From a virus, in IMG/VR virus record IMGVR_UViG_3300042445_001604, positions 1-64,000 of that record: 64,000 bases of DNA, one strand, 5' to 3'. Of this stretch, positions 28,476-39,100 are shown in pieces. A program made the position numbers and the translations under genes. The notes beneath the pieces were generated by a model. The model had not been told where the DNA came from, made no database searches, and was given only the letters and a program-made list of their open reading frames with translations. The first letter of the stretch is position 1. The number at the start of each line of letters is the position of its first letter.

Positions 28476-31400
28476 TTAGGTCAACAATCGCAGAAGTCGG
28501 TTGAATTGAGACGAAACTTCCCCTTGGTTGTACACGTCACTTCCTGACATGAAACCTCGGAGTTCCTTCGTTGCAATGTCGGCTTCTTCTTTGCCAATCT
28601 TGTCCTCGACACGAGTGATGAGGTCTTTTGCAAGACTCTTCAACGTGGCGGGGAGGTCGCTAAATCGCACTTTGGTCGCTTGGTTCTCAAACGGAAGTGG
28701 AAGGTTAGCAATCGTCCTACCCAACTCAGTAGTTGTGGCACGAACATTTTCAACCGACTTGGCGTTGAGTGCGCCAGAGTCGAGCCTGTCGATAGTGTTG
28801 ATGAGGTCAGACGCGGACTTGACAGCCCCCGCATAGTTACCAACATTACCGATAAGATTTTCTGCTTCTGCAATCTTGTCAATGACATCTTGGTTACCAG
28901 AAGTACCAAGGTCCTGCCTCAACCGAGCAAGCACGAGACGGAATCGACCCTGAACGTCGCGAGGCTGAGTCTTACCGGGAACATACTTCCCGTCCTCACC
29001 CATTGGAGTGCCCTCTACCTCGACGTTGACTTCACCGCTAGGTGCAACAATCTCTTGTCCTTCGGCGGGAGCCTTTGCTTCGTTCTGAGGAGCCTGAGTT
29101 TGCGGTGCAGGAGCGGGCGTAGGCTGGTCAACTTCAGAAATTGCACGGTCAATAGCCTGTCCTGGAACAGGAACAACCTTCTTCACCAACTTCTCAAGTT
29201 CAGCATCGACGGACGAAGCGAAAGCCTCAAACTCCTCGTTGCTTAGTTCAAGCGGGAGTTGCGAGGTCGCAATCCCGCTAGATGCTTTTTTTGGGTCGGT
29301 CTCCGAAACTGCTCCGAGATTATCAAACTCCGCGAGTTTCTCCCGCATTCGGTCCAAGTCAGCAGACGCAGTCATTGCCTTCTTAATCCATGTCTCAGGA
29401 ATGAGGTCTGGCTTCTTGAGGGAGCGTGCACGCTTGATGATGTGCTTCTTGACCTCACCGCGCTCAGAGTCCTTAGCGCGACCGAATGCCTTGATGGCGT
29501 TCTTCAGGTCACCCTCGTTACGAATCGGGTACGCACCATCAGGAAGGGCTTCACCCTTCTTGGCGAGATTCTTTCGCTGCGCGGGCGAGAACTCAGCAAA
29601 CTGCATGACAGCGTCGAAAGACTCGACGAGTTCGTCAGTGGATTCAACACTGGCAACAATTGCTTCGAGAACACCACTCTTGTTGAGGTCTGCGAATACG
29701 GTCTCGTACACCATGTAGGCGTCCTGACCATCTTGGTACTCGTGACCCTCAGAGTAAGCCTCTTCGTAGTGAGGAGCAATAGCAACCATCAACTGCCACT
29801 GCCATCTCTGGTGGGCTTCAATACGCCCCGCAATAAGGTCGGCAAGACCCTGCTGGTTGCTCGAGTTGGCAACGTCAAAAGCCATCTTCATCTTGTCGAT
29901 GATGATGCCGTTTCCAATGCTGAGGTCGTAGGACATGGTCTGGCACATGGCGTCCTTGAGAGGACGGTTTTCAATGTCAGTGTTGTTGGCAAAGTCTTCG
30001 ATGTCGAACGGAGCAACGTGACCAAGAACCCGAATTCCTTCGGCAATGGGGTCCGCAGACGCGCTAACATCTTCGTAAATCTTTCCAAAGAGACGGTGGT
30101 ACTCAGGGAAGTTTGCACCCTCGACATTCCAGTGGTGTCCCTGAGCGCGGTGTGCAAAAGCGACGACATCTGCAAGCAAGTCCTTGAGGGTGTCAGCAAG
30201 TGCAATGTTTCCGTGCGAGTAAGAGTTGCTTTCGCTTTCCTGAACATATGAATAGTTGAACTCTGCACCCTTGACGCGAGCAGTCAGTTCCGAAATCTTG
30301 TCCGAAAGAGTCAACTTCTCCAACTTAGCGATACGCGAGTTGAGGTCCGCCATTGGGTCAGCCTTCATACGAGCGAGAGTGGCCGCACCCGCCGCTACCA
30401 ATGCGGTAACCTGACCCGACGCAACCATAGCGCGGGCAATGGGGAATCCGGGGACGTTAACTTGGCAGACAGCAACGAGTTCAAGTGAACCACCGATAGG
30501 ACGCCAGTCACCAGACGGTGCCGAAGCACGGAGGGTGCGGATTTGCTCAGGCTGAACTCCGGGGCGAAGTGCTCCAGCAACCCAAATTCCAAATCGGTCC
30601 TCACCAGCGTGAACGTCAGCAACGGCGCTCGCGGTGTCGTCGTAGTGCTTGACTGCGTCAGCAGCACTTGCATAGAGAGAAGCGTGTCCACCAGCAAGCG
30701 TCAACTGTCCCACAGGAATATCTGCACCTTCAGCGGTACGGCAAACACCAGTGTGAAAGTAGCCATACTTGCTCTTGCTACGCGGGGGCTTTACACCGTT
30801 CGAGAGACCGATGTGACTAGTTGACCACGAAGCAATGTGCCCAAAGACACGTCCCTCATCATCAACAGTAAGTGGGGTTGCCTTGCCAAGTTTCGGGTCC
30901 GTGAACCAGTCCTTGGGAGGCGAAACGGGGATAGCACTCGCAACAAGACCGCACGCCATGATGGCTGCAGCATCTTGTGGGTCTACCTCATCGGTGTAAA
31001 TACCGTCTTGCATGATTTGCTCCTCTGGGGCGAATTCGTCCCCGTTGTCTGGCATGTAAATTTTGCACTCTTGGAATGCAGGCTTTGGTACTATTGTAAC
31101 AGCCATTACACGTGCCTTATTTATGTTGATACGGCTCTTCTTGATTTTTTTCTTGCCACTATCTTTAGCAGCGGCTTCTTTGTCTTCATCTTCTTCCGCC
31201 TCGAAGCGGTCCATGTCCGCTGAGACGCCACTGATGAATCCGTTACGGACGAGGCGTTCTGCTTCGCGCCCATATGCTCCAGTGTCGAACACACCGAAGG
31301 CATTTCCAATACCGCCCTCTACGCGTTCCATGTGGTCAATACGACCGACAACTACTGAGCCGTCGTGACCGTCACCAGTCTTGTACTGCCACAAAAGCGG

Positions 31401-34400
31401 AAGTGGGAGTTCGCGAAGTTCAATAGCACCCTTCGTGAACATACGTCCGTCTCCAGACTCCATTCCCTCAGGGATTACGAGAGGAATGTAGAAGCGTGCG
31501 CCCCCACTCATTTGACCGCCAGCAACAAGCGTGCTTGCCTCACCCTTTGACGACTTAGGGTGGCTTGCAGGAAGCAGGTCGTTGTCAGTCGTGTACTTCT
31601 TGTTCTTGGGCGAACCAGACTTGAGAAGGTGCAGGTAGGCGTTGACACGGGCCATTGCCCACGAGTTGCGGTTCTGGTCGGGGCGGTGGCTGGTCGAGAA
31701 TGCTCCAGCACCACGGCGATAAACTGCCTTAAGAGTGGTGATGCTGGTCTTACGTCCAGTGTCAGCCTTCTTGTTGTGCTCCGTGACCTTCTTGCTGAGC
31801 GACTTCTCGATGGCGTCGGTGAAAGTTACACCCTTACCAGTGCCAGCAGAGCCCTTTTTGTTCTTGTCGGAACCCTTGATGCGGTCCTTCTTGGGGGCTG
31901 GCTTTGAGCCTGCAGTAGCAGTAACTCCCATGCTCTTATAGACCTTGGCCTTGATGGTCATTTCCCCACCTATGCGACGCGCAACTGAGCGGTGGTGTCC
32001 ATCGATAATCTCAGGCTCTCCGTCTTCGTCAATCCAAACCTTGATTGGCTTGTCTGAGTTGAGAACTTCTTCTACTCGCCTCATGTTAACCGTGCTCTGA
32101 GTAGGAACAAGGTCAGACAACGCAATCTCGTCTTCGTAGTCTTCCTCGGCCTCGTCGGCGTAGTCTTTGACACTTTCTGGGAGGTCATAAGCAGGCTTAG
32201 CAAAGAACTCATCGACACCGACATTTACGTCATCGCCAACCTGATAAGTTGCACCTGCTGTAATAGGTCCACCAACAGCCCATGCGTTGCAGGTACGTGA
32301 GGCGGCGCACTTGAAGTCGAGTGCTTCGCAATAGCCGAGTTCTGCCTGAGAGATTGCAGCGTCTGCATCAATCTCCTGAGACCCGCCCTGCTCAATACCC
32401 GTGGAGATGCAGTCCAGCATTTGCGGAGTGCGAATAAAGAAGACGCAGTTACCGCAGACGCTCTTTTTTGCTTCTTCCGAAGAAGTCTTCCACTTGTCTG
32501 CTTTTTCCTGCCAGAAGTCATCATTCGGCTCCATCGGGTTGAGGGGGCCGTAACCGACGTTATCAATAGCGTTCTGACGGTTCTTGAGGTTGAGTTCAAT
32601 GTTCTGCGTGGCAGGAGGACATGTTTCCCCGTCGACTGCTGCAGTCAAAGGCATGTCCTCGAGGAGGAGGTCGGTCTCAGGGCTGTACCCAAGGTCAGTG
32701 TTGGTCCGACCAGCAATAAAGTTCACCTTGTCGATGGCATCCTGACGACGAGCGCTGAGAACCATCAGAGTGTTGATTTCATCCGAATCACGGAGAACAT
32801 CAGCACTGAACATACGACCGTCGACCTCTTGGTACGAAAGTTCGCGGTTACGCTTGTCTCCGGGCCACATGCCGTTCATTTCCTTGTGACGGAGAGCACA
32901 GTAACCCTTTGAGCGAGCACCGAGATATTTCTTGAGGTTGCGGACACAGCGAGTCCAGTCACCAGGAGTTCCCCAGCGAATCTTAAGACCACCCTTGCCG
33001 ACAGTCCAGTACTTGCGAAGTTCTTCAGCATTGCCCTTGTTACGGTCAAGACCGCCCGCTGCTACCAGAGCCGAGAAGTCATACTTCTCACCAAGAAGAA
33101 CTGCAACAGCAAAGTCGAGGCTGTAACCAGATGCGGTAACAGGTACTTCTTCCTTTGCACTCTCGCCAGTCTCCTGCGACATGTCAACCTGCTTGAGAAC
33201 GTCGTTGAGGACGGTCTCGTCAAGCGGAACAACGGGGGGAGGTGTAGCCGAGTTGAGGTCAGAAAGAGTCTGCACATCCTTAACCCACGCTCCCTGCTGA
33301 CGAGTCCACACCATTGGAGCAGTCGACTTCGAATTCTCAGGAATAAGAACCGACAACTGCATAACAGCACGGGGGTCATCAGGAGAGACAATAGCCATAT
33401 AGATAGGCTGAACATCCGTGGTTTCGGGAGTGAGTTCTACGGCTTGGTCACCAGCAGAAGTAATCGGGTTGTACCAGATTGAACCATTTCCGCCAGAAGC
33501 CCTGTCCTGCTTCTTCAGCCAGTTCTTAAGAAGTGGGTGCTTATAGGCGTCAACAGAAAGTTTCTGTCCAGCAGCCTTCTCCAACTTCCGACCAGCAGGG
33601 CCGACGTCAGTAGAACTTGACGGAGTACGAGAATCTACTGGAGCAGTTGGAGCATAGTCCCTGAACTGTGCACGCTGAGAAGAAACCCACGAAGGCCAAT
33701 CAGCGAGCATGTTATGCAAGTCAGCAGGAGTAAGTGCAGGAAGAGTCCCTGGCAGTTGAGCAATCGGTCGCCCCATCGGGGTACGAGGCTCGCCAACAAT
33801 TCCAGAAAGGTCAAGCGGGTTGTACGTGTCGGGAAGAGGAGTGGGAGTAGTTGGGTAGACGTCCTGTCGTGGTTCGCGCACCTGTTGTCCAGCAACTCGA
33901 ACAGTGCTTCCGTCGTCAAGTTTGACATTGACAGTTCCAGTGGCACGGTCTGTGCTGGTGATGTTTCCCTGCTTGGAGTTATCTCCGCCCACGGCAACGC
34001 GGTCACCAGTCTTTGCAAACTGCCCCGAAGCGTTACGAACCTGACTTTGAGCAGCCTTGGCGCGTTCTTCGGGAGTGTACTCGGCATTAGCCTTAGTGGT
34101 GTCACCAGCAGCAGTCATCGCAAGGTTGACAATGTTCCAGTCAATCTCGGGAAGAGCGTCCATCGCCATACGGGCTTCTTCTTCGCCATCGTCAAGGTCT
34201 TCGACGGAAACAGTGCGGAACGGGTCCTCTTGGAAAAGAGCAGCAATGGTGATTGCAGATTCTGGGTCAATTGTGACGTGAGTCTTCTCGACATAGTCGT
34301 CTGCCCCGTCAAGGTCAGTGTCACGAGCCCAAATATCTGCGTGCATGCTACCGAGGTCATCCCACGAGCCGTTGTCCCACACGTAGACGTTTCCGTCATC

Positions 34401-35126
34401 GTCAATCTTGTAGAGACGGTCGATTCCCGAGCCGTCAAGACGGACACGAGCAATAAAGTCAGGGGCGTACACATCGTCACGACCGAAGTCGTTGATGTCG
34501 CCAACATACTGGTCGTTGTACGCCTGTGCGTCAGGGACAGCCTCGTATGTGGGAAGTGTGTAGCCGTCAGCAGTAATCGCCTTCTTATTTTCAGACTCGA
34601 CAATTGCGGACGCCCAACGCTGACCAGCGTCGCCACCCCACAGAGCCCATGCGATACGTCCGTTCGAGGGGAAGCCGTCTTCCTTCGGGCTCCAGCCCTT
34701 ACCCTTCTTGTCAACTTCGTGACGAGGGAAATACTTAGCAATGTGACGAACCTTCTCGAGGCCAATCTGTCCACCCTTAGCAAGAGTGCGAGCAGAGTTG
34801 AGGCCAACAGGCGTCCCACCACGGTTATTCTTCTTGCGCCATTCAAGAGCCTTCTTGGCTTCAGACTGGACGCCAGACGGGATAGTGTACTTGCGACCTG
34901 ATGACGCTATAACACCAATATCCAACATAGAGAGAGACGCTTCAGCAAGTTCTACCGCCGAATCGGGAACTGGAATGTCGTGCTCAGAAATGCTCCAAGA
35001 TTGTTCTGAAGACAACACATCAGTGCGCCCAGTCTTGAGGACCATGTTCAGAGCAGGGTCAATGATGGCACCATTGCGCTCATCAGCGAAGAAAAGAAGG
35101 CTTCCGTTGCTTCCTACGTATTCCAC
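28476..35126 (-). CDS. Giant capsid-maturation protease polyprotein with ParB-like and Dps-like domains
   Basis: 2,216 residues, GTG start at 35126. Segments in order: conserved helical region (70-172); region with GTPGDWTRCVRNLKKYLGAR and YCALRHKEMNG (683-760); Cys-rich segment with CGNC and further Cys (891-946); ParB/sulfiredoxin-like region with IIDGHHRSVARRI (1006-1065); region with TTLKAVYRRGAGAFS (1101-1190); HK97-type prohead protease (1205-1360) with IDHMER and the SGVSAD serine (S1302); the region that usually follows actinophage proteases (1404-1580); Dps/ferritin-like domain (1638-1840); DUF6582-like segment (1846-1915); Pro/Ala linker; helical C-terminus (2058-2216). The Dps ferroxidase ligands are all present: H1665, H1677, D1692, E1696. 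It fits the idea of phage polyvalent proteins carried in the head. Whether it is cleaved by its own protease is unknown. Confidence 0.8.
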   Translation of the reverse strand: MEYVGSNGSLLFFADERNGAIIDPALNMVLKTGRTDVLSSEQSWSISEHDIPVPDSAVELAEASLSMLDIGVIASSGRKYTIPSGVQSEAKKALEWRKKNNRGGTPVGLNSARTLAKGGQIGLEKVRHIAKYFPRHEVDKKGKGWSPKEDGFPSNGRIAWALWGGDAGQRWASAIVESENKKAITADGYTLPTYEAVPDAQAYNDQYVGDINDFGRDDVYAPDFIARVRLDGSGIDRLYKIDDDGNVYVWDNGSWDDLGSMHADIWARDTDLDGADDYVEKTHVTIDPESAITIAALFQEDPFRTVSVEDLDDGEEEARMAMDALPEIDWNIVNLAMTAAGDTTKANAEYTPEERAKAAQSQVRNASGQFAKTGDRVAVGGDNSKQGNITSTDRATGTVNVKLDDGSTVRVAGQQVREPRQDVYPTTPTPLPDTYNPLDLSGIVGEPRTPMGRPIAQLPGTLPALTPADLHNMLADWPSWVSSQRAQFRDYAPTAPVDSRTPSSSTDVGPAGRKLEKAAGQKLSVDAYKHPLLKNWLKKQDRASGGNGSIWYNPITSAGDQAVELTPETTDVQPIYMAIVSPDDPRAVMQLSVLIPENSKSTAPMVWTRQQGAWVKDVQTLSDLNSATPPPVVPLDETVLNDVLKQVDMSQETGESAKEEVPVTASGYSLDFAVAVLLGEKYDFSALVAAGGLDRNKGNAEELRKYWTVGKGGLKIRWGTPGDWTRCVRNLKKYLGARSKGYCALRHKEMNGMWPGDKRNRELSYQEVDGRMFSADVLRDSDEINTLMVLSARRQDAIDKVNFIAGRTNTDLGYSPETDLLLEDMPLTAAVDGETCPPATQNIELNLKNRQNAIDNVGYGPLNPMEPNDDFWQEKADKWKTSSEEAKKSVCGNCVFFIRTPQMLDCISTGIEQGGSQEIDADAAISQAELGYCEALDFKCAASRTCNAWAVGGPITAGATYQVGDDVNVGVDEFFAKPAYDLPESVKDYADEAEEDYEDEIALSDLVPTQSTVNMRRVEEVLNSDKPIKVWIDEDGEPEIIDGHHRSVARRIGGEMTIKAKVYKSMGVTATAGSKPAPKKDRIKGSDKNKKGSAGTGKGVTFTDAIEKSLSKKVTEHNKKADTGRKTSITTLKAVYRRGAGAFSTSHRPDQNRNSWAMARVNAYLHLLKSGSPKNKKYTTDNDLLPASHPKSSKGEASTLVAGGQMSGGARFYIPLVIPEGMESGDGRMFTKGAIELRELPLPLLWQYKTGDGHDGSVVVGRIDHMERVEGGIGNAFGVFDTGAYGREAERLVRNGFISGVSADMDRFEAEEDEDKEAAAKDSGKKKIKKSRININKARVMAVTIVPKPAFQECKIYMPDNGDEFAPEEQIMQDGIYTDEVDPQDAAAIMACGLVASAIPVSPPKDWFTDPKLGKATPLTVDDEGRVFGHIASWSTSHIGLSNGVKPPRSKSKYGYFHTGVCRTAEGADIPVGQLTLAGGHASLYASAADAVKHYDDTASAVADVHAGEDRFGIWVAGALRPGVQPEQIRTLRASAPSGDWRPIGGSLELVAVCQVNVPGFPIARAMVASGQVTALVAAGAATLARMKADPMADLNSRIAKLEKLTLSDKISELTARVKGAEFNYSYVQESESNSYSHGNIALADTLKDLLADVVAFAHRAQGHHWNVEGANFPEYHRLFGKIYEDVSASADPIAEGIRVLGHVAPFDIEDFANNTDIENRPLKDAMCQTMSYDLSIGNGIIIDKMKMAFDVANSSNQQGLADLIAGRIEAHQRWQWQLMVAIAPHYEEAYSEGHEYQDGQDAYMVYETVFADLNKSGVLEAIVASVESTDELVESFDAVMQFAEFSPAQRKNLAKKGEALPDGAYPIRNEGDLKNAIKAFGRAKDSERGEVKKHIIKRARSLKKPDLIPETWIKKAMTASADLDRMREKLAEFDNLGAVSETDPKKASSGIATSQLPLELSNEEFEAFASSVDAELEKLVKKVVPVPGQAIDRAISEVDQPTPAPAPQTQAPQNEAKAPAEGQEIVAPSGEVNVEVEGTPMGEDGKYVPGKTQPRDVQGRFRLVLARLRQDLGTSGNQDVIDKIAEAENLIGNVGNYAGAVKSASDLINTIDRLDSGALNAKSVENVRATTTELGRTIANLPLPFENQATKVRFSDLPATLKSLAKDLITRVEDKIGKEEADIATKELRGFMSGSDVYNQGEVSSQFNRLLRLLT

Positions 35127-35132
35127 GATGAC

Positions 35133-35768
35133 CTACTCTACGGGGGTTACGTAGTCGGAAATTTCCTCAGCCGTGAGGTTCTTCTGGTCAAACATGTTGA
35201 CCAGTTCCTCTGCGGTTTCAGGGTTCACCATGTGTGGTGTAGTCAAGTCAAAAGAGGAGTCACCTGGAGAAATAGCAAGCCAAACACCACCGACGCGCTT
35301 GTAGTTGCCAAACTCATTCATATACATGAGTCCGACGACATTGTCGTCATCATTCGTGAGGGCGTAGAACTGCTCTCCGCCGTCTTTGAAATAGTTAGCC
35401 ATTGACTGTTCTCTTTCTTCCTTGGTGAGGTGGTTCTCTGGACTAATCAGAGCCTTGACGGCCTGAACAGGCAACGAGATACCGTATTGTGATAAAGCAA
35501 TCCCATCTTCTTCGAAGACAGGACGAATAGTGTAGTCACCCTCAGAAGTTGAGAATGACATCTTTTCTATGATACTACGCTCTGCGAAAGTAGGACTCTC
35601 GAATACGAGGTCTTCTCCGTCAGGAATAGCGACAGCAATGTCAGAAGTACCCGACGGAACATATGCGTAAAGAATCGGAGTTGCTTTTCCGTCGTCAGAC
35701 TTACCAAGCATTCCGATGCTTGGATAGACGAGGCGTCCTTCAGGGCGCTGAGCCACCGTGTTCTCCAT
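35133..35768 (-). CDS. Hypothetical protein, 211 aa, in head operon
   Basis: Begins MENTVAQRPEGRLVYPS. It has a beta-rich N-terminal half and a C-terminal half with YALTNDDDNVVGLMYMNEFGNYKRVGGVWL, resembling a small sensor-like or toxin-immunity-like sheet (weak). It lies between the two giant genes. Its stop is six bases before the GTG of the protease polyprotein, so the two are probably coupled. I do not recognise it. Confidence 0.55.
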   Translation of the reverse strand: MENTVAQRPEGRLVYPSIGMLGKSDDGKATPILYAYVPSGTSDIAVAIPDGEDLVFESPTFAERSIIEKMSFSTSEGDYTIRPVFEEDGIALSQYGISLPVQAVKALISPENHLTKEEREQSMANYFKDGGEQFYALTNDDDNVVGLMYMNEFGNYKRVGGVWLAISPGDSSFDLTTPHMVNPETAEELVNMFDQKNLTAEEISDYVTPVE

Positions 35769-35790
35769 TCGCTACAAGTACTCTTTTATT

Positions 35791-36165
35791 CTACCGTACT
35801 ATTTCATCGCCGTCATCGACCAAATCGGGTTCTTCCCCAAGTCCCATCTGCTCAAGAGTGGGAACTTCTCCGTTGTAGACAACGTCAGAGTCCTCGAACA
35901 AAACTGAGATAGCCCACACCAAGGTGTAGATATCTTGAGTTGTTGCGGGAAGGAAGGGACCTTCAGGGGCCGCACTGATAGTAGTTCGGTCAGGAGCAGC
36001 GTAGTAGATGAACTTATCGAGCGCATCAATAGTATCCTGAACTGTCTCGCCCTCCTTGGGGATAAGCGATTCGGCTTTGGGGTCCCATGTAAAAGTATTA
36101 CCGTCGACAGTAATATCTACTGGCTCGGTATATTCTTTTTCTAGGTCTTCGTTTTCAATGTCCAT
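35791..36165 (-). CDS. Acidic hypothetical protein, 124 aa
   Basis: Begins MDIENEDLEKEYTEPVDI and is rich in Asp and Glu, with a helical middle (TVQDTIDALDKFIYYAA) and TQDIYTLVWAISVLFED. It sits between the giant metallopeptidase gene and the 211-aa gene in the same direction. No family recognised. Confidence 0.5.
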   Translation of the reverse strand: MDIENEDLEKEYTEPVDITVDGNTFTWDPKAESLIPKEGETVQDTIDALDKFIYYAAPDRTTISAAPEGPFLPATTQDIYTLVWAISVLFEDSDVVYNGEVPTLEQMGLGEEPDLVDDGDEIVR

Positions 36166-36189
36166 GATTATAGGTTACACTCCATCTGC

Positions 36190-39100
36190 TTATCCGATTA
36201 CGTCTGCACTGGGAATCTCAGTGGTCATGGACGAGTCCGTGTACCACTTGCCAGTTGCCATGTCAAAGAACAGGTCCTCTGCCATGTACTTCTTGTTCTC
36301 TGACTTTGAACCAAGACCTTGAGTCGGGCTCCAATCAGAGAGAAGAAGGAGAAGTCCCATACCGAAGTGCTTGACCTGCTCGTCGAACTGCTCTACGGGA
36401 CGACCATAGGTTTTAGCGTTCTTGATTTCGTCAGTCATTTCCTTATCGGTGTACCACTTACCAGTTGACTCATTTTGGAAAAGCGCCGAGGAATTAGCAG
36501 CAAAGGCTCTTCCGTTATACTTGCTGGCGTACACAACCATTCCGTCTCCAACAGATGATTGCCCATTGTGTCCAAAGATATCCTGCATAACCATCGTGGC
36601 AACTTCGGAGTACTTGTTGTTTGGCGAGAAGAAGTTCTCTGCGTCAGAAAACAGACCTCTTTCGCCGTACTGCTTGAGCAGGTAGTTAGACACAAAACCG
36701 TTTACTGTGTTAAATCCTTTTTCCTTACCGACACGGGTGCTACCAGTCGCACTTGCAAGTTGAGGCAAAACATCGCTTCCGTCCTTGTCCGTTGAGACAA
36801 GGCGGTCGTAGAGCCAAGCGTGCTCAAGTTGCGCCACGTTGGGGCTAACTTCTTGGATGACATGCCACAACTCGTGAAGGAATACGTCAGTGTACGGATT
36901 TTCGTAGGCACTCTGGAACTGTATGCCTCCCTGTGAGCGACCGTGCTCTCTAGAGACGGCAATCTTGTAGTGTCCAGAGTACTTTCTCATGTTCCCTCGG
37001 CCCTTAGTCGGAGCGACCACTAGTTGCATCTTATTGTTCTGCATAATCTCTGCCAACTGAAGAAGAATTGCTCGAGGAACTCGGTTAAAGGCTTCCTGGA
37101 TTGCTTTGCCCATTTCGCCTCTCTCAGTAATAGAAGACCCACCGTATGAAGAGCGAATTCCAAGAGCAGACATTGACACATTGTCAAACTCGACTCCGAG
37201 TTCTTTCAGAGTGTCAACTGTTGCCTTGTCGTGGGCAATTTTACTGTCTTTGAAGAACTTCTTAAGTACCTCGCGGTGCGCTTCGAGTTGCTCTTTGGCT
37301 TTCTTCTTAGTGCGAAGCATTTCTTCTACTTTTTGTTTAATCTCGGGACTATTCGCCATTGCGTAGATAAGAGCAGCGCCGTCTCTCGACCAAGGACTCA
37401 AGAGGTCACCAAAGTCTGGTGCATCTGATGTCAGCGTCTCTCCAAGCCCACGAATTTTTTTGTAGTCTACGTTGAAATTTTCATCGACGTATCCATCGCC
37501 AGCCATCTTCTTGATAATCAGTTGAATGTCTTCTTCGGTATAACCAAAGTTAGTGGCGTTTCCTAAACTAAAACTAGATATCTCTTTGAGTCGGTCAGCC
37601 TCTTTCGTGATAGCGGCCTCTGCTTTTGAAACATCTTCGTAGGTTTCGATTCCTTGATAGCCACGCTGACGCAGTTCATCGACAACACGTTGCTGTGCAA
37701 GTCCCCATGCCTCGGAGCCAAACTCCATCATCTGGTCCTTGAGAGCACTAGCCTCTTCGGTAGGCTTCGTACCTTTGTAGGTCCTATTTGTACCAATCTT
37801 GACATCCGCAGGGTTACTGTTTGCAGGGAGTCTCTTTCTATCATCCTGCTTGAGGCCATATGAGCCTAAGTTCATAGTGGATGCTGTTTGAGCCACTCTG
37901 CCCGCCAGTGAGTTATCACCAGCGGATTTGGTAGTCTCTTCAGTTCCGTCAGTCTGCGAAGCAACAATAGCCGCTGCGTCGGCAAGTCCGCCCAGTACCT
38001 GAGCGGCGTCGGGGTTTCCGTTGCGCTCTTCCTCTTCCGCGACAACACGAGCAAGTTCAGCCGCTTGGTCAATAGGCTTTGCAGGGGTGCGGTCAGGCGA
38101 GTTACGGAGTTCCTGAATAATGTCAGCAACTTCCTCCCTCGAGTAGACACCTGACATGTCCTTGCCATCCATGACACCGAGGTAATAGTTCATCAAACCT
38201 GAGTTGCCACTTACGCTGGCATCCTTGGTTGCGAGAAGTTCAAGAATCTCGTTCAACTGTGCAGGCGTTGCACTATTTTCAGGGTACTCAGGGTAAATCA
38301 AAACTGGAATTGTCTCGTTCGGTGTGGATACCGTGTACGCAGCATTCTCAACCGTATATGTTCCATCGGTCTGGCGAACAGCAACCGTGTTCTGGACAAG
38401 CAACCCATCAGAACTAACTTGGACAGGTGCAATAACAGGGGCGACTGTCAACGTCAAATCTTCAGTGAACAGCGAAATAAAATCGCCAGGAACTACTTCA
38501 GAAGGTCGCTTTTGTACTGTCTCTCCCGCTACGCCAAGAGGCTTCTCAGGAATAACAGTTCCGTCAGGAAGAACAAGGTCAGAGTTCTCGTCTCGCTGGG
38601 CGGTCTGACGCTCAGGCTTGACTGCAGGCGCGAGGGGTGGAAGAGGTTGAGGAAGCAACTCTTGGGCATCGATACCATCAGCATCTGTGCCGTATCCAGC
38701 GCGGGGGTCAGTGTACCCATCCTTATACTTCACTCGCTCGGAGCCATCAGTACCAGTAGCGGTCTCAATCAAACGGTTGTTACGAGTAGTGGTGATTTGG
38801 AATCGTCCATCCTCCCACTGAACCATGATGTAGTCCGTGTAGCGGTAACCACCATTAGCGTCGACATATCCAAGACGCTTGACAACCTTACCGCGACGCC
38901 TAATGTCGACCTTGAAACTAGGAACATAATCAACGGTATCGCCAACCTCCAGCGGAGTCCGCTGGTCAAACGAGATGCCCTCGCCATGAGAGTCAAGAGC
39001 CTGCTGATTTGAAATTTGAGCGTCATAGGCCGACGCAACTGCGTATAGGTAGTCAATGTCAATTCCAAGGTTTAAATCCTTGAACATTGCACCCTCGTTT

